This document shows positions 26,520 to 35,345 of a DNA stretch of 64,000 nt, one piece after another. Source of the stretch: GCA-2731375 sp964590195. Its GTDB lineage: Bacteria > Pseudomonadota > Alphaproteobacteria > GCA-2731375. The DNA is taken from NCBI GenBank assembly GCA_964590195.1, contig CAZPWJ010000018.1, forward strand, positions 3,138 through 67,137, written 5' to 3'. How positions within the stretch are numbered: the first letter of the stretch is position 1; the number at the start of each line of letters is the position of its first letter. The notes beneath the pieces were generated by a model, which did not search any database, had not been told where the DNA came from, and saw only the letters and a list, made by a program, of their open reading frames with translations. Both the position numbers and the translations under genes were made by a program.

Positions 26520-27667
26520 CTCAGGCCCAATCCCCGGGCCAGAATGCCCCGTACAATTTCACGCGTGCCGCCACGCACCGCATATGCGGTCGCCGAGAGG
26601 GTGGTATAGGCCATGGTCTGTTCGAAATCATCGCCGTGATGGGGGCTTGGCTCCCGCTCAAAGATTTGATGGGCGATATACGGCACCGATTGTTCGAACA
26701 AGGTACCGACCTCCTTGACCACGGCGCCGTCGAGGGCCGGATCCTCGCCGGCCTGCAATTTCGCCGCGACCGAAATCGACATATTCCGCAAGGTCGCCAG
26801 ATGCGCCACCAGGCGGCCCACGGCCCTGGCGCCTTCCGGCGTGGTATCCTTGGAGACCTCTTTCAGCAATTCGCGGAGCATCTGATAGGACGACAAATAA
26901 CGTTCCGGGCCCGAGCGTTCAAAGGCCAGCTCCGCCATCACCTGTGACCAACCTTCGTTCTCCGTGCCGATCAGATTGGCGTCCGGGACAAAGGCATCCA
27001 CGAAAACGCATTCGTTGAAGTGCTGCTCGCCAGCCAAATTCTTGATGGGGCGGATGGTAATACCGTCGGTATTTTTCAGATCGATCAGAATTTGCGACAT
27101 GCCGTCGTGCTTGCGCTCGGCTTCCGGATTGGTACGGACCAGGGCGATCATGTAATCGTGCAGATGCGCGCCGGAGGTCCAGATCTTGGTGCCGTTGACC
27201 AGCCAGCCGCCATCGGTCCGCGTCGCCCGCGTCCGGATCGAGGCCAGATCCGAGCCGGAGTCCGGCTCGCTCATGCCGATACAGAAAAAGATCTCGCCCT
27301 TGGCGATCGCTGGGATGATGCGCTGTTTCATCTCTTCCGTGCCGAATTTCAGGATCAACGGCCCGCTTTGCCGGTCCGTCATCCAATGGCCACCCACCGG
27401 TGCGCCGGCGGCCAGAACCTCTTCCAGCATGACATAGCGTTCGAAGGCGGTTTTGCCGTGGCCGCCGTATTCCTTGGGAAAAGTCATGCCGAGAAATCCG
27501 GCCTGGCCCATTTTTCGGCTGAAATCCATATCAATGCCAAGCCAGGAACGGGACCGCATGGCGGCGGGATAATCGGCCAGGTTTTTTGCCAGAAACGCCC
27601 GCACCTCCGCCCGTACCGCCGCCGTTTCGGGCGGCAGTTCGGTCGGCTCAAATCGGAAGGAATGCAT
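26516..27667 (-). CDS. Acyl-CoA dehydrogenase family protein (large partner)
   Basis: A 383-residue FAD-dependent enzyme. Typical blocks are GMTFPKEYGGHGKT, FFCIGMSEPDSGSDLASIRTRA (flavin and substrate contacts), NGTKIWTSGAHLHDYM, and a C-terminal GGTREIVRGILARGLGLR where FAD adenine is bound. The ATG at 27667 is preferred over a TTG at 27679. It is the first gene of the leftward catabolic operon and overlaps the second dehydrogenase by 4 nt, suggesting a heteromeric complex. It faces the divergent enoyl-CoA hydratase across a 91-nt spacer, giving adjacent dehydrogenation and hydration steps. Confidence 0.9.
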   Translation of the reverse strand: MHSFRFEPTELPPETAAVRAEVRAFLAKNLADYPAAMRSRSWLGIDMDFSRKMGQAGFLGMTFPKEYGGHGKTAFERYVMLEEVLAAGAPVGGHWMTDRQSGPLILKFGTEEMKQRIIPAIAKGEIFFCIGMSEPDSGSDLASIRTRATRTDGGWLVNGTKIWTSGAHLHDYMIALVRTNPEAERKHDGMSQILIDLKNTDGITIRPIKNLAGEQHFNECVFVDAFVPDANLIGTENEGWSQVMAELAFERSGPERYLSSYQMLRELLKEVSKDTTPEGARAVGRLVAHLATLRNMSISVAAKLQAGEDPALDGAVVKEVGTLFEQSVPYIAHQIFEREPSPHHGDDFEQTMAYTTLSATAYAVRGGTREIVRGILARGLGLR

Positions 27668-27758
27668 GTTTGCTCTCAATTCGGGTTACTATCAGGCTCA
27701 AACTAGCAGCCGAGGCGGTGGCGTTAAAGGGCCGCCGCGATTAATTGAAAGAGCATAA
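27668..27758. promoter_or_regulatory. Divergent control region of the catabolic block
   Basis: The only spacer between the leftward acyl-CoA dehydrogenase operon and the rightward hydratase operon, 91 nt long. It must hold both 5' ends or lie within longer transcripts. I see no convincing -35/-10 pair or operator palindrome. GAAAGAG lies before the rightward ATG. No regulator gene is adjacent. Confidence 0.4.
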
Positions 27759-28538
27759 ATGACGGACTATCAGTATCTCGAGCTAAAAACCATGAACCGC
27801 GTTGGCTGGCTGGAATTTGCCAGGCCGCCCATCAATGCCTTCAACTGGGACATGGTGGCCGAGGTGCAGCGGGGCGTGGATCAGCTTCTGGCCGATGGCG
27901 AGGTGCGGGTCATTGTCCTTGCCTCCGCCCTGGAGTCATATTTCAGCACCGGCGCCGAAATTGCCGTTTTTGACGGCATTGGCACCGACGGCATGGCGGA
28001 TTGGATCACCATGCTGCACCGCCTTGTGCCAACCCTACGTCATGCTGACAAACCTCTGCTGGGCGCCATGAACGGCACCGCCGTGGGCGGCGGCCTGGAA
28101 ATGACCCTGCATTGCGATTTGCGCTTCGCAGCCACCGATGCCCGCCTGGGCCTGCCGGAGGTAAACATCAATTTCGTGCCGCCGATCGGCACCATGCAGG
28201 CATTGTCACGGCTGATCGGCCGGCCCCAGGCGATCCGCCTGCTCTTTGACGGCCAAATACTGACCGCTCAGGATGCCTATGAAATCGGCCTGGTTGATAC
28301 ATTGGTGGCTCCCGATGAACTGCGCGCCGAGGTTCAAGCCTATGGCGAGACACTTGCCGCCAAACCGCCGGAGGCGTTGGCGGCAATCCGGCAAGGCGTT
28401 ACCCTGGGCGGCGGCATGAGTTTCGATGACGGGCTGGCCTTGGATGGCGAGCATGTCATCCGCCTGGCCGGAACGGATAATTTTGACGAGGGCGTGCGCG
28501 CCTTCATGGAAAAACGCGCGCCGCAGTGGCGGGACTAG
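27759..28538 (+). CDS. Enoyl-CoA hydratase/isomerase family protein
   Basis: A 259-residue crotonase-fold protein. It carries FARPPINAFNWDMVAEV, the oxyanion-hole segment SYFSTGAEIAVF, LLGAMNGTAVGGGLEMTLHCD, and LGLPEVNINFVPPIGTMQAL. The last segment retains the Glu (LPEV) commonly involved in catalysis. It likely hydrates or isomerises an enoyl-CoA produced by the divergently encoded acyl-CoA dehydrogenases. The isocitrate-lyase-family gene follows 16 nt downstream. Confidence 0.9.
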   Translation: MTDYQYLELKTMNRVGWLEFARPPINAFNWDMVAEVQRGVDQLLADGEVRVIVLASALESYFSTGAEIAVFDGIGTDGMADWITMLHRLVPTLRHADKPLLGAMNGTAVGGGLEMTLHCDLRFAATDARLGLPEVNINFVPPIGTMQALSRLIGRPQAIRLLFDGQILTAQDAYEIGLVDTLVAPDELRAEVQAYGETLAAKPPEALAAIRQGVTLGGGMSFDDGLALDGEHVIRLAGTDNFDEGVRAFMEKRAPQWRD

Positions 28539-28554
28539 AAGGAATACTTTGATT

Positions 28555-29421
28555 ATGAGCGAGCAAGCAAAATCCATCGCCCAGTGTCTGCGGGATGGCG
28601 AATTCGTCCTGGCACCGGGGATTTTCGATCTGATCTCGGCCCGCATGGCGGACAGCATGGGCTTCAATGCCATCTACATGACCGGCTATGGCATCGCGGC
28701 CAGCCATCTGGGCCAGCCCGATGCGGGCTATGCCACCTATACCGACATGGTGGGACGCGCCGCCCAGGTGGTCTCGCGCACCACAACGCCGCTCATTGCC
28801 GATGCCGATACCGGCTTTGGCGGGCCCCTGAACGTACAGCACACCATTCGCGGTTACGAACGGGCCGGCGTCCAGGCGATCCAGATCGAGGATCAGGAAT
28901 TCCCCAAGAAATGCGGCCATACCCTGGGCCGGCGGGTGATCCCCATCGAGGACATGGCAACCAAAATCAAGGTCGCGGCGGAAGCGCGGGAGAGCGACGA
29001 TTTCCTGATCATCGCGCGCACCGACAGCCGCACAACCCTGGGCCTGGACGAGGCCCTGCGCCGGGGCGAGGCCTTCGCCAAGGCCGGGGCGGACATCATT
29101 TTTATCGAAAGCCCCGAGACATTGGACGAGATGAAAACCGTCTGCGCCAATTTCGACAAACCCTGTTTCGCCAACATGGTCGAAGGCGGACGCACGCCGC
29201 TGCTATCGGCGCAGGAGCTTGAGGATCTGGGCTTTGCCATCGCGATTTTTCCCGGCACCGGTTTTCTTGCCACCGCGCAGGTCCTCCATAACGTCTATGG
29301 CGCCCTGAAAGCCGATGGCATCTCGACCAAGGTAAGCGACCAGCTCTATCCGTTCGAGGATATGAACAAGCTGATGGGCTTTGAAGCCGTCTGGGAATTT
29401 GACGAAAAGTACGGGGATTGA
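28555..29421 (+). CDS. Isocitrate lyase / PEP mutase family C-C lyase
   Basis: A 288-residue member of the isocitrate lyase/PEP mutase superfamily. It shows GIFDLISARMADSMGF, the magnesium-binding DADTGFGGPLNV (D83, D85), and the lyase loop KKCGHTLGRRVIP with catalytic C120. That cysteine-containing loop points to a carbon-carbon lyase (2-methylisocitrate, dimethylmalate or similar) or an oxaloacetate-type decarboxylase rather than a phosphonomutase. The ATG at 28555 is preceded by AAGGA. The open frame upstream is a shadow of the hydratase. It sits in the catabolic block where pyruvate-releasing cleavage would be logical. Confidence 0.87.
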   Translation: MSEQAKSIAQCLRDGEFVLAPGIFDLISARMADSMGFNAIYMTGYGIAASHLGQPDAGYATYTDMVGRAAQVVSRTTTPLIADADTGFGGPLNVQHTIRGYERAGVQAIQIEDQEFPKKCGHTLGRRVIPIEDMATKIKVAAEARESDDFLIIARTDSRTTLGLDEALRRGEAFAKAGADIIFIESPETLDEMKTVCANFDKPCFANMVEGGRTPLLSAQELEDLGFAIAIFPGTGFLATAQVLHNVYGALKADGISTKVSDQLYPFEDMNKLMGFEAVWEFDEKYGD

Positions 29422-29443
29422 CCCAAAGGGTCATCTCTAGAAA

Positions 29444-29472
29444 TTGACGCAAACCGCTCAAACAGTGCTAGC
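29444..29472 (+). promoter_or_regulatory. Possible promoter upstream of the HpaB-like/KAS/ligase genes
   Basis: In the 109-nt gap after the lyase gene, TTGACG (29444-29449) is followed 17 nt later by GCTAGC (29467-29472). The -35 is good; the -10 is a weak match. If real it gives the three downstream genes their own transcript. Confidence 0.3.
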
Positions 29473-29530
29473 CTAAAGGCAAATGTTTAGGGGGCCACGG
29501 CCCAAAGAAGAAAGTTTGGAGGAAACGATC

Positions 29531-30919
29531 ATGATGACAGGTGAAGAATACCGCGCGTCCCTGGACGACGGTCGGGCAACTTATTTCGAGGGCGAACGGG
29601 TCGATGATATCCCCAACCACCCCGTCATGGGCGTGGCGGCGGATGTGGTGGCAAGATGTTACGACGCTTTCCATTCACCCGATCCCGACGCCCGCTCGCC
29701 GTTGATGGGTATTCCGAAATCGGCCGAGGAACTGAAAAACCGCATCCCGCTTTTGCATGACGCCGACATGCTGGCGCATACCACCTACAGCTCCATCATG
29801 ACGCTGATCACCGCCGCCGGACGGATGCCGGACCAGCCGGTCTATAACAAGCGCATCATGGCCTATGTGGAGGAAATGCAGCGCAAGGATATCCGCATCA
29901 TCCAATGCATCACCGATGCCAAGGGCGACCGCAGCCTGCCGCCCGGCAAGCAGCCCGATCCCGATGCCTACACCCATGTGGTCGAACGGCGCGAGGACGG
30001 TGTGGTCATTCGCGGCGCCAAACTACACATTACCGGCGCCTCCCTGGGCCATGAACTCCTCACCATACCGACCAAGGCCATGAAACCGGGCGAGGATGAT
30101 TACGCCATCGCCTGTTGCGTGCCGGTCAACGCGCCGGGGGTGAAGATCGTCAATGCATCCTACGCGCCCCGGCACGAGGACGTGCGCCATTTCCCCATTT
30201 CATCCACCAAGCACTGCCCCGAGGGCTTTGTCATTTTCGATGACGTCTTCGTGCCGAACGAACGGGTCTTCCTGGATGGCGAGATCAAGTATGCCGCCAA
30301 CTTCGCGCACTCGCTTGGCCTGTGGGAGCGCCTGGGCAGCCTTTCGCATCTGGCCGACGACGCGGACATTCTGGTCGGTTTCGCGCAGTTGATTTCCGAG
30401 GCCAACGGCCTGGACCGGGTGGCCCACGTGCGGGAGAAAATATCGGACCTGATCATCTATGCCACCCTGATCCGGGCCTCGCTGGAAGCCGCCATTCACA
30501 ATTGCGATTTCGGCCCCGACGGCGCGGCCTTCCCAAACGAGTTGTATATCAATGCCGGCAAGTATCACGGCGCCGCCAACTACAGCTCCATGGTCCGGCA
30601 TCTGCATGATGTCTCGGGCGGCGGTATCGTCACCACGCCGACCATGGCGGATCTGGAAAACAACGAAGTCGGCGCCCTGGTACGCAAGTACATGGCGGGC
30701 GGCGCCGGCGTGGCCGGCGAATACCGCATGAAGCTGTTCCATGCGATCCGCGATATCACCGCCGATTCCTATGGTGGTTGGCGTTTCGTCACTTACCTGC
30801 AGGCCGGCGGCGGCCTCTATGCCCAGCGCATCGTCACCCGGCGTCATTATGATCTGGACAAGGCCAAAAGCATGGCCCTGGAGCAGGCCCACATGGAGGC
30901 GGAATTAGCCGCTGATTAG
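29531..30919 (+). CDS. 4-hydroxyphenylacetate 3-hydroxylase (HpaB) superfamily flavoprotein
   Basis: A 462-residue protein related to HpaB monooxygenases and to 4-hydroxybutyryl-CoA dehydratase/vinylacetyl-CoA isomerase (AbfD). Family stretches are CITDAKGDRSLPPGKQPD, GVVIRGAKLHITGASLGHEL, ACCVPVNAPGVKIVNA, FDDVFVPNERVF and, near the C-terminus, GAGVAGEYRMKLFHAIRDIT. The KGDRS block is closer to the AbfD side. I find no cysteines at the positions where AbfD binds its [4Fe-4S] cluster (the TTYSSIMTLIT segment has none), so a dehydratase role is doubtful. No HpaC-type flavin reductase is in the window. GGAGGA precedes the ATG by 7 nt. It heads a compact three-gene unit. Confidence 0.85.
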   Translation: MMTGEEYRASLDDGRATYFEGERVDDIPNHPVMGVAADVVARCYDAFHSPDPDARSPLMGIPKSAEELKNRIPLLHDADMLAHTTYSSIMTLITAAGRMPDQPVYNKRIMAYVEEMQRKDIRIIQCITDAKGDRSLPPGKQPDPDAYTHVVERREDGVVIRGAKLHITGASLGHELLTIPTKAMKPGEDDYAIACCVPVNAPGVKIVNASYAPRHEDVRHFPISSTKHCPEGFVIFDDVFVPNERVFLDGEIKYAANFAHSLGLWERLGSLSHLADDADILVGFAQLISEANGLDRVAHVREKISDLIIYATLIRASLEAAIHNCDFGPDGAAFPNELYINAGKYHGAANYSSMVRHLHDVSGGGIVTTPTMADLENNEVGALVRKYMAGGAGVAGEYRMKLFHAIRDITADSYGGWRFVTYLQAGGGLYAQRIVTRRHYDLDKAKSMALEQAHMEAELAAD

Positions 30920-30930
30920 GAGACAGCAAA

Positions 30931-32181
30931 ATGGTTGAAATCGCCATTACCGGAACCGGCGTCGTCTCCGCCTTCGGCGCCGATGTATCCGATTTTCATG
31001 ACCGCATGCTCGGCGCGGAAACCGCCATCAAGGCCTCGCCCTGGGCCGACGAGGTCCCCGGCAGGGATGCCTGGCAGGCCATCGTCGGTGACTTCAATCC
31101 CGCCGACTGGATGGATGCGCGGGTCGAGGACGGTACCGATCTGTTTGCCCAATTCGGACTGGCCGCCGCTGATCAGGCCGTGCGCCAGGCGGATCTGGGC
31201 GAGTTGGACCCCTTGCGCACGGCGGTGGTCAACGGCACCTCCATTGGCGGCGTGCGGGCAGTGATGAAGGCGCAATATGCCCTCGACACCGAGGGCGGCG
31301 AAGCCGTGCCGCGCAAGACGCAGATCCAGATCTGGCCCAACATGGCGGCAGCCCAGATCGCCATGCGCTATGGCCTGCACGGACCGTCGTTGACCATGAC
31401 CACCGCCTGCGCCTCGTCCCTGGACGCCATCGGCACGGCGGCCCGCCTGATCGAACGGGGCGAGGCGGACGTCGCCATCACCGGCGGCACCGAGGGCGGC
31501 ATCAGTCTGGCCGGCGGCGGCCGGGATGGCGGTTTCGTACCGGTGCTGTTCTACACCGGCAATGTCTATGGCATGGAGGCGCCCTCGTCCGATCCGAACC
31601 AGGCCATGCTGCCCTTCGATGTCAAACGCAGCGGTATCGTGGTCGGCGAAGGGGCCGCGATGCTGGTGCTGGAACGGGCCGAACACACGCGCGCGCGCGG
31701 TGCCAATATCCTGGGCTATCTGCGCGGCTATGGCTCGTTGGCGGACGGCTTCCATCCTTCTTCGCCCGAACCCACTGGCGTTTGGGAAGCCCGCGCCATG
31801 GAACTGGCTCTTGCCGACGCAGACATGGCGCCGGCGGAGGTCGATGCCATGATCGCGCACGCCACCGGCACGCCCAAGGGCGATACGGCGGAGATCAACG
31901 CCATCAACAAGATCCATCCCGGACGCGGCCTGCCGGTCTCCTCGATCAAGGGCCACCTGGGCCATCCGGGCTCGGCCTCCGGTGCCATGGCGGTCATTAC
32001 CGGCCTGATGGGCATGCAAACGAACCGCTTCGGCCACATCGCCAATACGGACGAGCCCGATCCGGAGGCGGATTTCGAAATCGTGCATGGCCAGCCCAAG
32101 GATCTGAAATACGGCAGCTTGCAGGTGAATGCCTTTGGCTTCGGCGGGCAAAACGCCTCGGTCGTACTGACCCGGAACTAG
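30931..32181 (+). CDS. Stand-alone beta-ketoacyl synthase (KAS II-like)
   Basis: A 416-residue thiolase-fold condensing enzyme. The Cys-His-His triad is intact: C160 in TTACASSLDAIGT, H310 in AHATGTPKGDTAE, and H342 in SSIKGHLGHPGSASGAM. The C-terminal FGFGGQNASVVL is typical of FabF-type synthases. Unlike fatty-acid synthesis fabF genes, it has no acyl-carrier-protein, FabG or FabD neighbour. It lies 11 nt after an HpaB-like gene and 10 nt before an acyl-CoA ligase gene, each with a good AGGAGA ribosome-binding site. A specialised decarboxylative condensation, or a function on CoA esters, is possible. Confidence 0.9.
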   Translation: MVEIAITGTGVVSAFGADVSDFHDRMLGAETAIKASPWADEVPGRDAWQAIVGDFNPADWMDARVEDGTDLFAQFGLAAADQAVRQADLGELDPLRTAVVNGTSIGGVRAVMKAQYALDTEGGEAVPRKTQIQIWPNMAAAQIAMRYGLHGPSLTMTTACASSLDAIGTAARLIERGEADVAITGGTEGGISLAGGGRDGGFVPVLFYTGNVYGMEAPSSDPNQAMLPFDVKRSGIVVGEGAAMLVLERAEHTRARGANILGYLRGYGSLADGFHPSSPEPTGVWEARAMELALADADMAPAEVDAMIAHATGTPKGDTAEINAINKIHPGRGLPVSSIKGHLGHPGSASGAMAVITGLMGMQTNRFGHIANTDEPDPEADFEIVHGQPKDLKYGSLQVNAFGFGGQNASVVLTRN

Positions 32182-32191
32182 GAGACGGGCG

Positions 32192-33682
32192 ATGCGCCTT
32201 ACCATCGCGGAAAATGTCGCCGTCCGCGCCCTGTCCCATCCCGACCGCATCGCCATCGAGGTTCTGGATGGCGGCGATACTCTGACCTATGGCCAGGCCT
32301 GGTGCCGCATCACCGCCCTGGCCGAGGCGCTATCCGCTTGCGAGGCCGGCCGCCATGGCCGCATGGTCGCGCTGTTGCTGCCCAACGAGGCGGACGCCGC
32401 CCTGGCCTACCTGGCCTGTCAGACGGCCGGCGTGGCGGCGGTGCCGATCTCAACCCGCCTGGCCGAGCCCGAAATCCGATTCGTGGTCGAGGATTCGGAC
32501 GCCAAGCTGATCCTGACGGGGGGCGCTTTCGCCGAAACGGCTGCCGGTCTGGGGATCGCCGTTGTCAGGGTGGAGGATATCGCAACCCCCGACGAGGTCC
32601 CGCGCCCCCTGTTGGGCGAGGCCGGGCGCGGTGGGGAGCCTTGCGTGGTCGGCTATACCTCCGGCACCACGGGTTTTCCAAAAGGCGCGCTGTATTCCAA
32701 CGATCATTATCTGACCGCCATCATGCGCTGGGGCTGGGAGTTTGGCATCACGGCGGATCAGGTGATGCTGGTGCCGGGGCCGCTGTTTCATCTCTCCTAC
32801 GCCGGTCTTTCCATGGCGGCGCTGTCCATTGGCGCCCGTATCCGCATCATGCCGGAGTTCCGCGCCGATCTGGCCCTCACGGAATTAAGCCAGCATTGCA
32901 CGCATGCCTTTCTGGTGCCGTCCATGACCACGATGATCGAGGAGGAATGGCGCCGCCGGGACCGCCCTCCCATCGATGCCTTCCGCCTTATGATTTCCTC
33001 CGGCGCGCCGGGACCGCTGTCCATGACCAAGACGGCCATGCAGATGTTCCACAACGCCAAAATTACCGAAGCCTATGGCTGGACCGAGGGCGGCTGGGTG
33101 ACGTTCGAGATCAAGCAGGCCGACACGCTTTTGGCGCACTCGGTCGGCTGGCCCACTTTCGGCAATGAAGTCGCAGTCTTCAACGAGGCGGGCGAACCCT
33201 GTGCCGTGGGCGAGGCCGGCGAGGTCGGCGTCAAGAGCCTGACGCACTTTGATGGCTATCTGGGCCGTCCCGGCGCCACGGAAGAGGCCTGGCATAATGG
33301 CTATGTGATGTCCGGCGATATCGGGATCTGGCAAGCCGACGGGCGTCTGTGCATCGTCGACCGCAAGAAGGACATGATCATCTCGGGCGGCGAGAACATT
33401 TACACGGCGGAGGTCGAACGCATCGTGCACGAGCATCCAGCCGTATTGGAGGCCGCCGTGGTCGGCCTGCCCGACGAACGCTGGGGCGAATTGGTCACGG
33501 CCCTGGTGGTGCCCCGCGAAGGCATGAGCATTGAGGGTGCCGAATTAGAGGCCTTCTGCCGCGAACGCCTGGCCGGTTTCAAGGTGCCGCGCCGGGTCGA
33601 GGTGGTCGACGAGTTGCCCCGCAACCCCATGGGCAAGGTACAGAAATTCAAGATTATCGAGGAACTGGGCGCAAATAGGTAA
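32192..33682 (+). CDS. AMP-dependent acyl-CoA ligase (ANL superfamily)
   Basis: A 496-residue adenylate-forming enzyme. The P-loop GYTSGTTGFPKGALYSN is at residues 154-170, TEAYGWTEGGW is the A5-type motif, MSGDIGIWQADGRLCIVDR carries the A7 Asp, and KDMIISGGENIYTAEVE is the hinge region. The catalytic lysine is in RNPMGKVQKFKI near the C-terminus. It activates a carboxylic acid to its acyl-AMP and then CoA thioester; chain type cannot be read. Probably supplies the substrate of its operon partners (HpaB-like protein, beta-ketoacyl synthase). Confidence 0.92.
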   Translation: MRLTIAENVAVRALSHPDRIAIEVLDGGDTLTYGQAWCRITALAEALSACEAGRHGRMVALLLPNEADAALAYLACQTAGVAAVPISTRLAEPEIRFVVEDSDAKLILTGGAFAETAAGLGIAVVRVEDIATPDEVPRPLLGEAGRGGEPCVVGYTSGTTGFPKGALYSNDHYLTAIMRWGWEFGITADQVMLVPGPLFHLSYAGLSMAALSIGARIRIMPEFRADLALTELSQHCTHAFLVPSMTTMIEEEWRRRDRPPIDAFRLMISSGAPGPLSMTKTAMQMFHNAKITEAYGWTEGGWVTFEIKQADTLLAHSVGWPTFGNEVAVFNEAGEPCAVGEAGEVGVKSLTHFDGYLGRPGATEEAWHNGYVMSGDIGIWQADGRLCIVDRKKDMIISGGENIYTAEVERIVHEHPAVLEAAVVGLPDERWGELVTALVVPREGMSIEGAELEAFCRERLAGFKVPRRVEVVDELPRNPMGKVQKFKIIEELGANR

Positions 33683-33712
33683 GCCGCCACCTTATACCAG
33701 CCAACGCTGACG

Positions 33713-34570
33713 CTATGTGGCTGCGTAGCGGCAGATTTCCTGGATTAGATGATCCATTGTTGCCTTGACCGCCGAAAAACCATTCGTCCGTTTGAATGTC
33801 TCGATGTCGATGAACATTCGTTTGTTGATTTCAACGAAGATGCTCTCGATTCCAATCGCCGGATCGCTGTGCCGCCGCGTCAGATAGCCGCCGTAGTAGG
33901 GAAAATTAATACTGACCGAATGGCCAAGGCCTTCGAGTGTCTTGGTAACGAATTGCAAAAATTCGGGCGTACAGGTCGTTCCGTGAACGTCACCAAGATT
34001 GAAGTCGGCACGGGCCTCGCCCGGATCCGCATGGGTCGGCGCACCGACCGCGGACATGCAATGGCAGGAAACCTGAAAGGCGCGGCCATGTGCCGCTTTC
34101 ATCTGTTCGAGTATGCGCGCCAGTTCCACATGATAGGGTTCGTGGTAGTTATCGAGCCGCGCCCTGACCTCTTCGACGGTCAATTTTCTTTCCTGCATTT
34201 CCTCGCCGTAGCGCGACAGGCGCTTGATCAGGCCAAGGCCGCGCTCGGTAAAATCGCTTTTTTCAATGGCGCCCGGCCAGCTGCCTTCAATCTGGCGTTC
34301 ATCGATATCCGCCGCGCTGCGATTGGTGTCGATATAGGTATTGGGAAAGCAGGCGTAAAGCATGGTTGCGCCAAGCTCAGGTGCCTTGGCGCAAAGCTCC
34401 TCGACATACATCGAGACGTTGTCGTGAAGAACGGAAAACGATATCGGTGAGCGGAAATCATGGGGGTATTCGCGCCCGCTGCGAGACACATCAACGAGTA
34501 CCGGAACTGAAGCGGCCACCGGGTCGTGGCGAAGGAAGACTCCCGGACGAACTGCCATCGAACTTGGCAT
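33713..34570 (-). CDS. N-formylglutamate amidohydrolase family protein
   Basis: A 285-residue protein of the FGase family (HutG-like). Family-like segments are VDVSRSGREYPHDF at the N-terminus, PNTYIDTNRSAADID (the DxNR motif), VSCHCMSAVG and ADFNLGDVHGTTCTPEF, and SINFPYYGGYLTRRHSD. Members release formate from N-formylglutamate in histidine breakdown, or act on other N-acyl amino acids. No hut genes are nearby, so the substrate is open. AGGTGG precedes the ATG. It is convergent with the acyl-CoA ligase gene (30-nt gap without obvious terminator). Confidence 0.83.
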   Translation of the reverse strand: MPSSMAVRPGVFLRHDPVAASVPVLVDVSRSGREYPHDFRSPISFSVLHDNVSMYVEELCAKAPELGATMLYACFPNTYIDTNRSAADIDERQIEGSWPGAIEKSDFTERGLGLIKRLSRYGEEMQERKLTVEEVRARLDNYHEPYHVELARILEQMKAAHGRAFQVSCHCMSAVGAPTHADPGEARADFNLGDVHGTTCTPEFLQFVTKTLEGLGHSVSINFPYYGGYLTRRHSDPAIGIESIFVEINKRMFIDIETFKRTNGFSAVKATMDHLIQEICRYAAT

Positions 34571-34704
34571 GACACCACCTGTTTCTATTCTGGGTTCTGT
34601 TATGGTTGACAGTAACGCCGCGCCAGTGGCCCGGCAAGCAGACGCCGCCGGGCGGGGGAAACTCTTCCCGCGGCAGATCGCCTGATCGACGATGGGAATT
34701 CAGA
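34571..34704. other. Intergenic 134 nt between FGase-like and PAS-protein genes
   Basis: No open frame of note. It must contain the 5' leader of the amidohydrolase gene on the - strand (AGGTGG next to the ATG) and the 3' end region of the PAS gene. Short GC-rich inverted segments around 34650-34670 (GCCGCCGGGCGGG) could form a small hairpin, but no U-tract follows. Confidence 0.4.
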
Positions 34705-35262
34705 CTAACAATTGTCCATGATTGGCACGCCGGCACCGATATCGAAAAAGATGCGCTCGGTAACGTGCAGACGCGCCGCGTTATCGGCCCTGGCATCGAA
34801 AGTTGCACCGTCCGCATGCGGTTTTCTGTTGCCGTGATAGTAGATCAAGTTCGCCCGGCCATTGTTGTCACGCATGGGAAAGCCGATCGATTCATCTTGT
34901 AGCAATCGGCCAGAGTCGGTTTGAACCAAAATTCGAACGACCTTTCCACAAGGGTGGTCGGTCATGACAGCCGAGAATTTGAGCACATTGGCCCGTTGCT
35001 CCGGGGCAAAATAGTCGAGGAAGTCAGTGCCGGTAATTTCGCGCCCAAAACCATCGACCATTGCTGTCCCAGCCAGGCGGACGTGAATGCGCCCTGGCGT
35101 CGACAAATCGTGAATGGCCATGTCCGGCAACAGATTTCTTACGGCGGCGGGGTCGAATGAAGTACGCATCGGGATTAGATCGACCTTTGGCAGTGACTGC
35201 CAATAGTCGGCAAAAACACGCGCCCCCGCGCTTTGGAGCTCTATTTCAGAAATATCCGACAC
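34705..35262 (-). CDS. PAS-fold protein (PAS_5 type)
   Basis: A 185-residue single-domain protein. The pattern YWQSLPKVDLIPMRTSFDP, LLPDMAIHDL, RIHVRLAGTAMVDGFGREITG, DFLDYFAPEQR and DESIGFPMRDNNGRANLIYY matches the PAS_5 family, which is abundant in Rhodospirillales and has no output domain. It probably binds a small ligand or modulates a partner kinase; nothing more specific is visible. It is flanked by 134 nt and 83 nt of non-coding sequence, so it may be monocistronic. Confidence 0.75.
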   Translation of the reverse strand: MSDISEIELQSAGARVFADYWQSLPKVDLIPMRTSFDPAAVRNLLPDMAIHDLSTPGRIHVRLAGTAMVDGFGREITGTDFLDYFAPEQRANVLKFSAVMTDHPCGKVVRILVQTDSGRLLQDESIGFPMRDNNGRANLIYYHGNRKPHADGATFDARADNAARLHVTERIFFDIGAGVPIMDNC

Positions 35263-35345
35263 CGACTACTCAGACCCTGTTGAGGAAAATAAAATTGAAA
35301 ATTGTCACCGAAATCATAGGCCTTTCAATACTCGAGCGCCGTCCT

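Noticed and set aside
30916..32256. 446-codon open frame antisense to the ketosynthase gene
   Set aside because: Composition is His/Gly/Arg-rich as expected for a shadow of a GC-rich gene; the opposite strand has intact catalytic motifs and ribosome-binding sites.
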